NCBI GenBank assembly: GCA_943371025.1
Contig: CALRTC020000029.1
Location: 1-64,000 of the forward strand
Source: Niveispirillum sp943371025
GTDB lineage: Bacteria > Pseudomonadota > Alphaproteobacteria > Azospirillales > Azospirillaceae
Direction: 5' to 3'
DNA length: 64,000 nt
Shown piece by piece: positions 51,145-60,086 of the stretch; within the stretch, counting starts at the first letter, position 1, and every line of letters begins with the position of its first letter. The notes under the pieces were generated by a model. The model worked only from the letters and a program-made list of their open reading frames with translations, ran no database searches and was not told where the DNA came from. Made by a program: the position numbers and the translations under genes.

Positions 51145-52116
51145 TCAATCCGCATAGACCCCGGCGGCGGTGATGACCGGCTTCCAGCGGTCGATTTCCG
51201 ATGCCACGAAATCGCCCAGCGCCTTGGGCGTGGCGCGGGCCTCTGCCACCGGCTCGGTGCCCAGCTCGTTGAAGCGCTGCTTCACCATGTCGTCCTTCAA
51301 GGCCACCTTCAGGGCGTCCGACAGCTTGTTCACAACCGCGTCGGGCGTGCCCTTGGGGGCGTAGAGCCCGTGCCACACGGCCACTTCCAGCCCTGGCAGT
51401 CCCGCTTCCTTCGTTGTCGGCAGGTCGGGCAGGGAGGCGACGCGGGTGGCCGTGGTCACGGCATAGGCCTTGACGGCCCCGCCCTTGATCTGGCCCGTGG
51501 TATTGGTGGTCTGATCGCAGAGCAGATCGACCTGACCCGCCACCAGATCATTCATGGCCGGCCCCGTGCCCTTGTAGGGGACGGTGGTCAGCGGCGTGGC
51601 CAGCGCCTGCATGAACAGCATGCCGCACAGATGCGAGGCGGCCCCCACGCCGGCATTGGCCAGCGTCACCTTGTCAGGATTGGCCTTCACATAGGCGACC
51701 AGTTCCTTCAGGTCCTTGGCCGGGAAATCCTTGCGCGCCACGATGGTCATGGGCACGTCGGTGACCAGCCCGATGGGCGCGAAGTCGGTTTTGGCATTGT
51801 AGGGCAGCTTGCGATAGAGCGTGGCCGCCGTGGCCTGGCCGATATGGTGCAGCAGCAGGGTGTAGCCGTCGGGATCGGCCTTGGCCACGCGCGCCGCCCC
51901 GATGGTGCCGCCGGCCCCGCCGACATTTTCCACCACCACCTGCTGGCCCAGAGTCTTGCTCATCGACTGGGCAACCAGACGGGCGACGGTATCGGTCGGC
52001 CCGCCGGCGGCGAATGGCACCACCATGGTGACGGGGCGGGTCGGATAATCCTGGGCCGGGGCCGTGGCGACCCCGATCAGCAAGGCCGCCACAAGGGCGA
52101 AGGGTGCGAAGCGCAT
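51145..52116 (-). CDS. tctC: TctC/Bug-family tricarboxylate-binding periplasmic protein
   Basis: A 323-residue receptor for a tripartite tricarboxylate transporter. The signal peptide is about 1-22. Bug-family signatures are YPTRPVTMVVPFAAGGPTDT, VVVENVGGAGGTIGAARVA and ASHLCGMLFMQALATPLTTVPYKGTGPAMNDLVAGQVDLL. AGGAGG lies six bases before the ATG at 52116. It is the last gene of the minus-strand tctB-tctA-tctC operon. The ligand (citrate or another carboxylate) is not defined. Confidence 0.93.
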   Translation of the reverse strand: MRFAPFALVAALLIGVATAPAQDYPTRPVTMVVPFAAGGPTDTVARLVAQSMSKTLGQQVVVENVGGAGGTIGAARVAKADPDGYTLLLHHIGQATAATLYRKLPYNAKTDFAPIGLVTDVPMTIVARKDFPAKDLKELVAYVKANPDKVTLANAGVGAASHLCGMLFMQALATPLTTVPYKGTGPAMNDLVAGQVDLLCDQTTNTTGQIKGGAVKAYAVTTATRVASLPDLPTTKEAGLPGLEVAVWHGLYAPKGTPDAVVNKLSDALKVALKDDMVKQRFNELGTEPVAEARATPKALGDFVASEIDRWKPVITAAGVYAD

Positions 52117-52175
52117 GGATCCTCCTGTTTGTTTGTTATCGGTTGATGGTTGCAACGCCCGGCATGGCGGGACGC

Positions 52176-53684
52176 TCACTCTTCCTCGTGGAACACTTCC
52201 TCGCGCCGTTTGCGGACCGAGGGCAGCAGCACCAGGGCCAGCAGGATCACGGCCACGACCAGCAACGCCGCCGACAGCGGCCGCGTCACGAACACCGTCG
52301 GGTCGCCTCTAGCGATCAGGAAGGACCGGCGCAGGTTCTCCTCCATCAGCGGGCCCAGCACGAAGGCCAGCAGCAGAGGGGCGGGTTCGAACCCGTTCTT
52401 CAGCAGGAAATAGCCTACGCCGCCGAACAGGGCGACCAGCATGACATCCACCCCCGACGAATTGATGGAATAGACGCCGATGCAGCAGAACATCAGGATG
52501 GCCGGGAACAGGATGCGATAGGGCACCTTCAGCAGCCGCACCCAGACGCCGACCAGGGGCAGGTTGATGATGACCAGCATGGCATTGCCGATCCACATGC
52601 TGGCGACCATGCCCCAGAACAGGGTCGGATTCTCGGTCATCACCTGGGGCCCCGGCACGATGCCCTGGATGGTCATGGCGCCCACCATCATGGCCATGAC
52701 GGCATTAGGCGGAATGCCCAGGGTCAGCAGCGGGATGAAACTGGTCTGCGCGCCGGCATTATTGGCGCTTTCCGGGCCCGCCACCCCTTCGATGGCGCCC
52801 TTGCCGAAGCGCGACGGCGTCTTGGACAGCTTCTTTTCCAGCGTATAGCTGGCATAGGGGGCCAGCACGGCCCCGTTGCCGGGCAGGATGCCCAGGACCG
52901 AGCCCAGGGCCGTGCCGCGCAGCACGGCGGGAAAGCTCTGCTTGATATCGGCCCAGGTCGGCATCAGGCCCGTGATCTTCGCCCCGATCACCGACCGGTC
53001 CTGGGTCTTTTCCAGATTGCGCAGGATTTCCGCCACGCCGAACAGGCCGACGGCCAGGGTGGTGAAATTGATGCCTTCCGCGATCTGGGGGATGTCGAAG
53101 GTCAGGCGCTGTTCCCCGGTTTCGATGTCCGATCCCACACAGCCCAGCAGCAGGCCGACAATGATCATGGCCACGGCCTTCAGCACCGATCCCGATGCCA
53201 GCACGGTGGCCCCGATCAGCCCCACCAGCATCAGCGCGAAATATTCCGGCGGCCCGAAATTCTGCGCAAACGCGGCCAGCAGCGGCCCGAACAAGGCCAC
53301 CAGCAGGGTGGCGACCGATCCGGCGAAGAAGGAGCCCAATGCTGCGATGGCCAGCGCCGGCCCCGCCCGCCCCCGCTTCGCCATCTGGTGCCCGTCCAGC
53401 GTGGTGACGACGGACGAGGTTTCGCCCGGCATGTTCACCAGGATGGCCGTGGTGCTGCCGCCATACTGGGCGCCGTAATAGATGCCGGCCAGCATGATCA
53501 GGGCCCCCAGCGGGTCCAGATAGAAGGTGATGGGCAGCAGGATGGCGATGGTGGCAATGGGCCCCAGGCCCGGCAGCACCCCGATCAGGGTGCCGACCAG
53601 CGCGCCGGTGAAGCACAGCGCCAGATTGATGGGGGAGGCGGCGGCCCCGAATCCCATGGCAAGGTTGGAGAACACATCATTCAT
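52176..53684 (-). CDS. tctA: TctA-family transporter large membrane subunit
   Basis: A 502-residue integral membrane protein with about 12 hydrophobic segments. TctA hallmarks are GTLIGVLPGLGPIATIAILLP, IYYGAQYGGSTTAILVNMPGE and GILPGNGAVLAPYASYTLEKK with GVAGPESANNAGAQTSFIPLLTLGIPPN. It transports carboxylates with TctB and the receptor TctC. It starts 3 bp after the tctB stop. Confidence 0.95.
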   Translation of the reverse strand: MNDVFSNLAMGFGAAASPINLALCFTGALVGTLIGVLPGLGPIATIAILLPITFYLDPLGALIMLAGIYYGAQYGGSTTAILVNMPGETSSVVTTLDGHQMAKRGRAGPALAIAALGSFFAGSVATLLVALFGPLLAAFAQNFGPPEYFALMLVGLIGATVLASGSVLKAVAMIIVGLLLGCVGSDIETGEQRLTFDIPQIAEGINFTTLAVGLFGVAEILRNLEKTQDRSVIGAKITGLMPTWADIKQSFPAVLRGTALGSVLGILPGNGAVLAPYASYTLEKKLSKTPSRFGKGAIEGVAGPESANNAGAQTSFIPLLTLGIPPNAVMAMMVGAMTIQGIVPGPQVMTENPTLFWGMVASMWIGNAMLVIINLPLVGVWVRLLKVPYRILFPAILMFCCIGVYSINSSGVDVMLVALFGGVGYFLLKNGFEPAPLLLAFVLGPLMEENLRRSFLIARGDPTVFVTRPLSAALLVVAVILLALVLLPSVRKRREEVFHEEE

Positions 53685-53687
53685 GGT

Positions 53688-54134
53688 TCACACCCGCGGC
53701 CAGAGGGGGAAGGGCAGACCAAGCGCCAGTACGAACAGCCCGACGGCAAACAGGATCAGCACCACGCTGACCACCGCCAGCTCGCGCCATTTCGTGTCCT
53801 CCTCCGCGATTGCGGCGATACCGAACAGCAGGGCGGACGCGATGACCAGCCCCAGCGGCCGGATGGCCAGGCCGAAGGCGACGATGGCACCCAGCAGCGG
53901 CAGCGCCTGGCGCCAGTGCAGCCGGTCCAGCGGCGGCCCGTCCAGCACCAGCGACCGGGCGGCGATGACCAGCCCCATCAGGCCCGTCAGCGCGGCCAGC
54001 ACGGTGGGGAAATAGCCCGGCCCCATGCGGGATGCCGTGCCCATCTTCAATTCACCCAGCTGGCTGAAGGCCAGGATCGATAAAAGGATCAGGGCGATGC
54101 CGCCCACCAGATCCTGGGGGCTACGCACGCGCAT
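53688..54134 (-). CDS. tctB: TctB-family transporter small membrane subunit
   Basis: A 148-residue protein with four hydrophobic segments (DLVGGIALILLSILAF, VLAALTGLMGLVIAA, LLGAIVAFGLAIRPLGLVIASALL, VVSVVLILFAVGLFVLAL). GPGYFP is the TctB signature. GGAGG precedes the ATG at 54134. It heads the tctB-tctA-tctC operon. The 190 bp upstream hold the promoter and include no gene. Confidence 0.9.
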   Translation of the reverse strand: MRVRSPQDLVGGIALILLSILAFSQLGELKMGTASRMGPGYFPTVLAALTGLMGLVIAARSLVLDGPPLDRLHWRQALPLLGAIVAFGLAIRPLGLVIASALLFGIAAIAEEDTKWRELAVVSVVLILFAVGLFVLALGLPFPLWPRV

Positions 54135-54327
54135 GGCGCACCTCCCCCGGACAGCGGAACCCCTTGAACGCGGAAAATCGCATTCGTCCGTCCCTCCCTG
54201 TTGTCCCCCGGTTTCTTGGCCGGTCGTGATGCCGGATGCCGGGGTGACTGGCTGTGCGCCAGGATCAACAGTAACAAGGCAGACCCCATGTCGCAATGTC
54301 GCAAGGGGCGGCAAAAGGCGTGGCAGA

Positions 54328-55230
54328 TCAGTTGATCGGCTGGATCGACACGTCCAGCCACAGGCGACTGTCGTTCAGCGGCGTTTCCGGCGGCAGGTCG
54401 GGGTTTTTCAGCCGGAAGACCCGCGCGCTCTGATAGCGCGTGATGGGGAAGATCATGGACGTGGAAGGATGGTCCTGCATGAAGCGGCGCAGGTCCCCGT
54501 GGGCGACCATCTTCTGCAACCCGTCGGTCAGGCGCCGGGCCAGTTCCGGTTCGTTCGGTGCCACGAACAGATACATGGGCAGGGGGTAGACCAGCAGCAG
54601 CCGGTCATAGACCATGATGCCGGGGTCCTTCATGGCCGTCACCTCCCCGTCGATCTCGTTCAGGGCGCGAGGAAGATAGTCGCAGCCGCCATCATGCAGG
54701 GCCGGATAGGCCAGATCGATCCAGGCCATTTCCACCACGCGCAGCCCGGCAGCGCGCAGCACGGTCGTGTCGGGCCAGAAGGCCCCCTGGCAGGCCTTCA
54801 GCTTGCCCAGCTGTTCCAGACTGGTGATGGCGTCGAATTCGGCCTTGCGGTCGGTACGGATGACCAGCGCCCGCTGCCCTGTCAGCCCCATATCCAGCGG
54901 GATGCGGATGGGCGGCACCATGAATTCGCGCTGGATGTTGGTCGTGGTCCAGAGCAGGTCCAGCCGATGATGCTGCAACTGTGCCAGCAGACGCGCCTGG
55001 GGCACATCCTCCGGCACCTTCTGCAGCCGGGCCGGCCCATAGCCATCGGCGGTATCCGCCAGCAGCCGTTCGATCAGGTCAAGATAATAGGAGCGGACAT
55101 TCAACCCGGCAGGGGAGGCATTATGTTCGATGCGATAGACCTTCACGCCGCCGTGTGTGTCGGCGGCAAGCCCTGCCCCCCCGGGCGCCAACAGCACCGC
55201 AAGCAGCAGAATGGCCGCCAGCCACCGCAT
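54328..55230 (-). CDS. Periplasmic solute-binding-like protein, stand-alone
   Basis: A 300-residue protein with a signal peptide (about 1-23, LLLAVLLAPGGAGLA-A). The layout resembles family 3 solute-binding proteins: RSYYLDLIERLLADTADGYGPARLQ near the start, a central LEQLGKLKACQGAFWPDT hinge region and a C-terminal QKMVAHGDLRRFMQDHP. No permease or ATPase gene is nearby, so it may be a sensor or an orphan receptor. ATG 55230 has a GGGAG upstream. The ligand is unknown. Confidence 0.7.
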   Translation of the reverse strand: MRWLAAILLLAVLLAPGGAGLAADTHGGVKVYRIEHNASPAGLNVRSYYLDLIERLLADTADGYGPARLQKVPEDVPQARLLAQLQHHRLDLLWTTTNIQREFMVPPIRIPLDMGLTGQRALVIRTDRKAEFDAITSLEQLGKLKACQGAFWPDTTVLRAAGLRVVEMAWIDLAYPALHDGGCDYLPRALNEIDGEVTAMKDPGIMVYDRLLLVYPLPMYLFVAPNEPELARRLTDGLQKMVAHGDLRRFMQDHPSTSMIFPITRYQSARVFRLKNPDLPPETPLNDSRLWLDVSIQPIN

Positions 55231-55332
55231 CCAGGATCTCCCGCCCGTCACTTCCCCGTGGCTGCATACATTGACATGTATGCATATGCCCAGCGGCATC
55301 ATAACCCACGAGCGCAAATACCGCGCCCTTCA

Positions 55333-56232
55333 TCAGGCGGACAGGTCCGGAAAATTTGCCGCTACATGGTCCACGAACAGCCGGATGCGGGGCGACGGAT
55401 GGCGGCCGGCGGGCCACAGGATATGGAACTGCCCGACCGGGCGCACATGGTCGGCCAGAATAGAGACAACCCGCTCCGCGGCCAGGGACCCGGCCGCCAC
55501 AAAGCAAGGCAGGCAGGCGATGCCCAGCCCGCTTTCGGCCAGGAACAGCCGCGCCGCGGCCGTATCGGCCACGGCGGTGACCGGCAGGTCGGCGGGCGGA
55601 TCGTCGGGACCAGGGGCCAGCAATGGCCAGGGTTCGGGCCGGCCGGTCGCGGGGTGACGATGGTGCAGGCAGGCATGGCGGGTCAGGTCAGCCGGGCTGT
55701 CGGGCACGCCGCGATCCGCCAGATAGGCGGGCGACGCCACCAGCACATGCCGGAAGCCGCCCAGGCGACGGCTCATCAGGCGCGAATCGGACAGGGGGCC
55801 GGTGCGGATGACGGCGTCGAAACCGTCTTCGATGATATCCGCCAATTGATCACTGGCCGCGATTTCCAGCCTGATGTCAGGCCAGCGCCGCTGGAAATCC
55901 GCCAGCAGCGGCAGCAGGGCCGCTTCGGCCACCGCGGGCAGGCCGACGCGCAGGGGCCCGCGCGGAGCCTGACGCGACAGGGCCAGCTCCACCTCCGTCT
56001 CCGACATTTCGGCCAGGATGCGCTGACAGCTTTCCAGATATAGCCTTCCCTCCGGCGTCAGGGTCAGGCTGCGGGTGGACCGGTGGAACAGGCGCACGCC
56101 CAACCGTTCCTCCAGCCGGGCCACGGCCTTGCCCACGGCTGACGCGGAGACGCCGGCCTGCCGTCCGGCCTCCACGAAGCTGCGGTTTTCCGCCGCCTGC
56201 ATGAACAGATGCACGCCGCCAAACCGATCCAT
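55333..56232 (-). CDS. LysR-family transcriptional regulator
   Basis: A 299-residue LysR regulator. The N-terminal HTH (about 1-60) reads VHLFMQAAENRSFVEAGRQAGVSASAVGKAVARLEERLGVRLFHRSTR. The effector domain includes LRVGLPAVAEAALLPLLADFQRRWPDIRLEI. Starts at 56232 and 56238 are both possible. It is divergent from the HD-domain gene; a 26-bp perfect palindrome lies 10 bp upstream of its start. The inducer is unknown. Confidence 0.93.
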   Translation of the reverse strand: MDRFGGVHLFMQAAENRSFVEAGRQAGVSASAVGKAVARLEERLGVRLFHRSTRSLTLTPEGRLYLESCQRILAEMSETEVELALSRQAPRGPLRVGLPAVAEAALLPLLADFQRRWPDIRLEIAASDQLADIIEDGFDAVIRTGPLSDSRLMSRRLGGFRHVLVASPAYLADRGVPDSPADLTRHACLHHRHPATGRPEPWPLLAPGPDDPPADLPVTAVADTAAARLFLAESGLGIACLPCFVAAGSLAAERVVSILADHVRPVGQFHILWPAGRHPSPRIRLFVDHVAANFPDLSA

Positions 56233-56242
56233 GATCACCTTC

Positions 56243-56268
56243 CATTACGGACAATATTGTCCGTAATG
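56243..56268. promoter_or_regulatory. 26-bp perfect palindrome (putative LysR operator)
   Basis: The left arm CATTACGGACAAT is followed directly by its exact complement ATTGTCCGTAATG. Half-sites ATTAC and GTAAT and the T-N11-A spacing suit LysR binding. It lies just upstream of the LysR start and about 80 bp before the divergent HD gene, where autoregulation is usual. Confidence 0.82.
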
Positions 56269-56346
56269 ATCGGAAGCCTAGCCGATTTTTCCCGCCGTGA
56301 CAGCGCCCTATGCTGCCGCCCGCTGATGATGAAGGGGAGGATGGCC

Positions 56347-56937
56347 ATGGCAATGGCCCGGATCGTGTCGTTCGTTCTGGAACTGGACCGGCTGAAGGCG
56401 GTGACGCGCAAGGTGCGGCCGCGCGGGCTGGACCGGTATGAGAACTCTGCCGAACATAGCTGGCACCTGACGCTGCTGGCCCTGTCGCTGACCCCGCATG
56501 CCGGGCCGGGCGTGGATATCGACCGGGTGCTGCGCATGCTGCTGGTCCATGATATCGGGGAGATCGATACCGGCGACACGCTGTTCTTCATCCAGGAGGG
56601 GCGGGCGGAACGCAAACAGGCCGAGGAACAGGCCGTCGCCCGCATCACCGGCCTGCTGCCGGACGGGCAAGGGGATGTCCTGCTGAAACTGTGGCGGGAG
56701 TTCGAGGCGGGAGAGACGGCCGAGGCGTGCTTTGCCCAGGCCCTGGACCGGGCCATCCCCGTGCTGATGAACCTGAACAATGACGGGCAGAGCTGGCGCG
56801 AGAATGGCATCACCCATGCCCAGGTCATGGCCCGCGTCGGCCCGCCCATCGCCGCCGGCTGCCCCGCGCTGTGGGATTATCTGGTCCAGCGGCTGGAGGC
56901 CGCCCGCGATGCGGGCTGGTTCGGGATCGCGGGTTAG
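56347..56937 (+). CDS. HD-domain phosphohydrolase (HDDC2/YfbR-like)
   Basis: A 196-residue metal-dependent phosphohydrolase. The HD residues are visible: His in NSAEHSWHLTLLALSL, the HD pair in LLVHDIGEIDTGDTLFF and a distal Asp in FAQALDRAIPVLMNL. Relatives dephosphorylate deoxynucleoside monophosphates; substrate not shown here. GGGGAGG lies six bases before ATG 56347. It faces the LysR regulator, which may control it. A perfect hairpin follows its stop. Confidence 0.85.
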   Translation: MAMARIVSFVLELDRLKAVTRKVRPRGLDRYENSAEHSWHLTLLALSLTPHAGPGVDIDRVLRMLLVHDIGEIDTGDTLFFIQEGRAERKQAEEQAVARITGLLPDGQGDVLLKLWREFEAGETAEACFAQALDRAIPVLMNLNNDGQSWRENGITHAQVMARVGPPIAAGCPALWDYLVQRLEAARDAGWFGIAG

Positions 56938-56968
56938 AGTTTGTCAGGTTTACGTTGAAGCAATTCCT

Positions 56969-57002
56969 ACCGTCACCCCGGCCTTCGCCGGGGTGACGGT
57001 AG
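56969..57002. terminator. REP-derived hairpin between convergent genes (possible bidirectional terminator)
   Basis: TACCGTCACCCCGGC, loop CTTC, and the complementary 15-base arm form a perfect stem. The arm is the same as in the REP-like repeats at 10.1 and 50.9 kb. It lies between the HD-domain stop and the convergent gene at 57040, a natural place for bidirectional termination. No long T-run follows. Confidence 0.7.
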
Positions 57003-57039
57003 TGAGAGCTTTTTCGATTCCATCTGAACCAGACAGATT

Positions 57040-57552
57040 CTAAAGCCGCTTCGGCACCGCCAGACCGCGATCCTTCGCGGCTTTCGTGAAACTGTCCCAG
57101 GCCCGGTCGGCCACCCCTTCGGCCCAGGCCTGGCCCAGCACCATGCTCTGTTGCAGGATGGTGGGGGACAGGGTCACCAGCTTGCGCGCCACGGGCGAAC
57201 GGTAGAAGGCGATGATCTGATCCAGTTCGGCAGCCGTGAAATGGGCGGCATAAAGGCCGGCGATGCCGCGTGTCAGGTCGGGCAGGGCGGCACGGGCCCG
57301 CGGCGTGAAATGGTCACGCACCAGGATCGTCACTTCCGGTTCCCGCCCCGGATTGGCCTGGGCCAGCACTTCCTCCGCCTGCCGGGTGACGATGGACAGC
57401 GTCTGGTCGGCCAGGGCCTGCGCACCCGACAGGTCCAGCAGGGTGCGGGCCTTTTCCAGGCGCAGCTTGTCATCCGCCGCACCGGCCGCGGGAGCGGACA
57501 AGGGCGCCAGGCAGAAGAGCAGGGTCAGCAGGCAGGCAAATATCTGACGCAC
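57040..57552 (-). CDS. Exported DUF2059 family protein
   Basis: A 170-residue protein. The signal peptide is about 1-22 (FACLLTLLFCLAPLSAPAAG). The DUF2059 pattern is ARTLLDLSGAQALADQTLSIVTRQAEE, then GIAGLYAAHFTAAELDQIIAFYRSPVARKL, a helical domain of unknown role found in many proteobacteria. The start used is a GTG at 57552, with GAAGGGG eight bases upstream; an ATG at 57585 is the alternative. Confidence 0.75.
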   Translation of the reverse strand: MRQIFACLLTLLFCLAPLSAPAAGAADDKLRLEKARTLLDLSGAQALADQTLSIVTRQAEEVLAQANPGREPEVTILVRDHFTPRARAALPDLTRGIAGLYAAHFTAAELDQIIAFYRSPVARKLVTLSPTILQQSMVLGQAWAEGVADRAWDSFTKAAKDRGLAVPKRL

Positions 57553-57623
57553 GCGGGTCACCCCTTCAACTGGCGGAGGGCGCACAGCCTAAAGAGTGCG
57601 GAAGGGGCGGAAAAGCCCCATTA

Positions 57624-58760
57624 TCAGCCGGTCAGCAGCGGGGAGACCGACAGCTCATATCGGCGGTTGCGCTGCCGGAAGCGGCTGAAATCGGTGCGTC
57701 CCCAGCCGTCGCCGCCAAAGCGGGCCAGATAGGGGGCGATCTGGTCGCGCTCCAGCGCTGCCAGGGTCAGGCTTTGCGAGATGCCGCCGGCGGCGGCAAA
57801 ATCCAGGCCGTCGGCATGGTCACGCAGCCAGGCCAGCGCCCAGGCCCCCAACAGAAAATGGCCGCCGACCGACAGATGCAGCTGCCCGTCCACCACGGCC
57901 CGCAGCGCTTCCTCCTGCCAGTTCATGCCCACCAGGCACAGATCCCTGCCAGGCTGGCGGCCCAGGACCTGGGCCGCTTCCATGGCACCCAGCGCCATGT
58001 CGTCATTGGCGCACCAGATACCTTGCACCTGCGGCTGCCGGCGCAACAGCGACAGCGTGCGCTCCCGCGCCTCATCCCGGCTCCAGTTCAGGGGCACATG
58101 GTCCAGCAGGACCGCATCGCCATCCTCCGCCAGCGCCGCGCGCAACCCGTCGGACCGTTCCTGTCCCGCCGGCGTCGCCACAATCCCCCCCAGCGCCAGG
58201 ATCTGCACGGGGCCGCCCTTTCCTGCCGGTCGGCGCGAACGGCAGGCGGACAGCAATGCCCGGCCCATCATATGGCCCGCCCCCAGATTGTCGGGAACCA
58301 GGCTGCCCAGCAGCAGCGGGCTGCGTTCACGCGGCTGACCCATCATCGCCACGTCGTCCGCCGCCAGGCCGCTGAACACGATCAGCGACGGAATACCGGC
58401 GGCCAGGGCGGCGGTCAGGAGCGGCTGGGCCGTGCGATGTTCGTTCACTACCAGCAGATAGTCGGGCCGCTGCGCGATGATCGCCTCGCCCGCGGTGATG
58501 ATGGTCTGCCGGTCGCGCTCGGCCCAGTCGGTGATCAACTCAATGTTGAACTGGTGGGCGGCGGACCGCATCACCAGATCGACCATCTGCCAGAACCGGT
58601 CGCTGCGCCGCCCTGGATTGACGAAGCCAACCCGCAATGGTGCCGCCACGATAGCCCGCGCCGGCATGGCGCAAGCCACCATTGCCGATTGGAGCAGAAT
58701 GCGTCGTGAGAGCAATTCGATCACGGGGCTGGCCTGCGCCGATTGAACATGATGGCGCAT
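57624..58760 (-). CDS. Periplasmic sugar-binding-like (LacI-fold) protein with Tat-like signal
   Basis: A protein of about 378 residues. Near the N-terminus is SRRILLQSAMVACAMPARAIVA, a twin-arginine-type signal. The mature part has a type I periplasmic-binding fold: LRVGFVNPGRRSDRFWQMV, ERSPLLLGSLVPDNLGAGHMMG and WCANDDMALGAMEAAQVLG. The DDMALGA stretch is typical of the LacI/ribose-binding group. No ABC permease or ATPase genes are adjacent, so it may feed a signalling protein or a transporter elsewhere. The start is uncertain (58760 used, 58826 possible). Confidence 0.78.
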   Translation of the reverse strand: MRHHVQSAQASPVIELLSRRILLQSAMVACAMPARAIVAAPLRVGFVNPGRRSDRFWQMVDLVMRSAAHQFNIELITDWAERDRQTIITAGEAIIAQRPDYLLVVNEHRTAQPLLTAALAAGIPSLIVFSGLAADDVAMMGQPRERSPLLLGSLVPDNLGAGHMMGRALLSACRSRRPAGKGGPVQILALGGIVATPAGQERSDGLRAALAEDGDAVLLDHVPLNWSRDEARERTLSLLRRQPQVQGIWCANDDMALGAMEAAQVLGRQPGRDLCLVGMNWQEEALRAVVDGQLHLSVGGHFLLGAWALAWLRDHADGLDFAAAGGISQSLTLAALERDQIAPYLARFGGDGWGRTDFSRFRQRNRRYELSVSPLLTG

Positions 58761-58909
58761 ACTAAACCATTTCCGCACGGCGGAACATACGTTTGAATGC
58801 GATGCGTTGGCCGCTTGTGACTGCATACGAAGTCATGTTGCGTTAACCATGCCGGGATGCCCTAGATACCACCAACCGGTCGAAGTACCGATGATCAGGG
58901 GGGAGTAAC

Positions 58910-60046
58910 ATGGGCGTCAATGCAGCGGGCCGGTTCGACCGGCCCGAATTGGACCTTTTACGGTTCATGGCCTTTATCGGCGTATTTGGCTTTCATTATA
59001 TCGACTACGCGCCGTTCGACCATGCGGGCCATCCGATCTTCATGGGATTTTGCACAGTCGGCGCCTTTGGTGTGTCAATTTTCTTCCTGCTGTCAGCCTA
59101 TCTGATCACGGAGCTGCTGACGCGGGAGCGGACGCGGACGGGCCGGGTTGCCATCAAGGCCTTCTTCATCCGACGCATCCTGCGCATCTGGCCGCTCTAT
59201 TTCACCATGCTGTTCGGCCTGCTGGCGCTGGGCCTGGTGGTGCCCAAGGTGGCGCCCAGCGAATGGCCGGCGGTGCTGTCCTTCGTGGTGTTCGCCGGCA
59301 ACTGGTACGTGACGCTGAAGGGCTGGATCGCTGGCTCCTTCGACCCGCTATGGAGCATTTCGGTGGAGGAGCAGTTCTATCTGCTGGTGCCGTTTGCCCT
59401 GGCGCTGCTGGCGACACGTCGCGTGGCGGCCATCTGTGTGGCCGTGATCGCCGTGTCCTATGCCGCCATCTGGAACTATGCCGCCCATCCGGTGGAAGGC
59501 GACAATGGCATGTGGACTGACAGTCTGGTGCAGTTCCAGTTCTTTGCCGCGGGCACCCTGCTGTCGCTGGGCCTGCGGGGCTGGGCGCCCGGCTGGTCAC
59601 TGCCGGTGCGGCTTGGTGTGTTTGCGGCCGGGCTGGGGGCCTGGTTCTGGGCCCTGCTGGGCTTTGGCGTGAAAAGCTGGGATGCGCACCCGACGCCGTT
59701 GGGTGCCTTGGCCGGCTGGGGGCTGGTCCTGGCGGGGGCCGTGCTGATCTTCCTGGCGCTGCTGGGTCTGGACCGGCGCTATGCGCCGCGCTGGCTCACC
59801 TACTGGGGCCGGGTTTCCTATGGGCTGTACCTGTTCCATTCCCTGGTGCTGTACCTGACCTTCGGCCTGCTGCTGGGCTGGTTCGGCACACCCGCACTGA
59901 TGGACAATGAACAGGGCGGGCCGGTGCTGTGGGTCGGGTCGGCGCTGGTGTTCGTCGTGCTGTTCACCATGGCGCACGTCTCCTACCGCTGGCTGGAAAG
60001 CCCCTTCCTGCGGCTGAAGGACCGGTTCGCCGTGGTGCATCGCTGA
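58910..60046 (+). CDS. Acyltransferase 3 family membrane protein
   Basis: A 378-residue membrane acyltransferase of the OafA/NodX type, which O-acetylates polysaccharide or lipid sugars. The family start is clear: RPELDLLRFMAFIGVFGFHY, then VGAFGVSIFFLLSAYLITELL and TRTGRVAIKAFFIRRILRIWPLYF. SFDPLWSISVEEQFYLLVPFALALL is the signature of the group. About ten hydrophobic segments are visible. The substrate is unknown. A GGGGAG lies upstream of the ATG. Confidence 0.93.
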   Translation: MGVNAAGRFDRPELDLLRFMAFIGVFGFHYIDYAPFDHAGHPIFMGFCTVGAFGVSIFFLLSAYLITELLTRERTRTGRVAIKAFFIRRILRIWPLYFTMLFGLLALGLVVPKVAPSEWPAVLSFVVFAGNWYVTLKGWIAGSFDPLWSISVEEQFYLLVPFALALLATRRVAAICVAVIAVSYAAIWNYAAHPVEGDNGMWTDSLVQFQFFAAGTLLSLGLRGWAPGWSLPVRLGVFAAGLGAWFWALLGFGVKSWDAHPTPLGALAGWGLVLAGAVLIFLALLGLDRRYAPRWLTYWGRVSYGLYLFHSLVLYLTFGLLLGWFGTPALMDNEQGGPVLWVGSALVFVVLFTMAHVSYRWLESPFLRLKDRFAVVHR

Positions 60047-60086
60047 TGTCCTGCGAGGGCCGGTCACCCGGCCCCCAGGCGTGCGA

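Noticed and set aside
52104..54083. A 659-residue plus-strand frame opposite tctC, tctA and tctB
   Set aside because: An antisense frame; the minus strand carries TctA/TctB/TctC motifs and good ribosome sites, while this product is Gln/His/Arg/Gly-rich.
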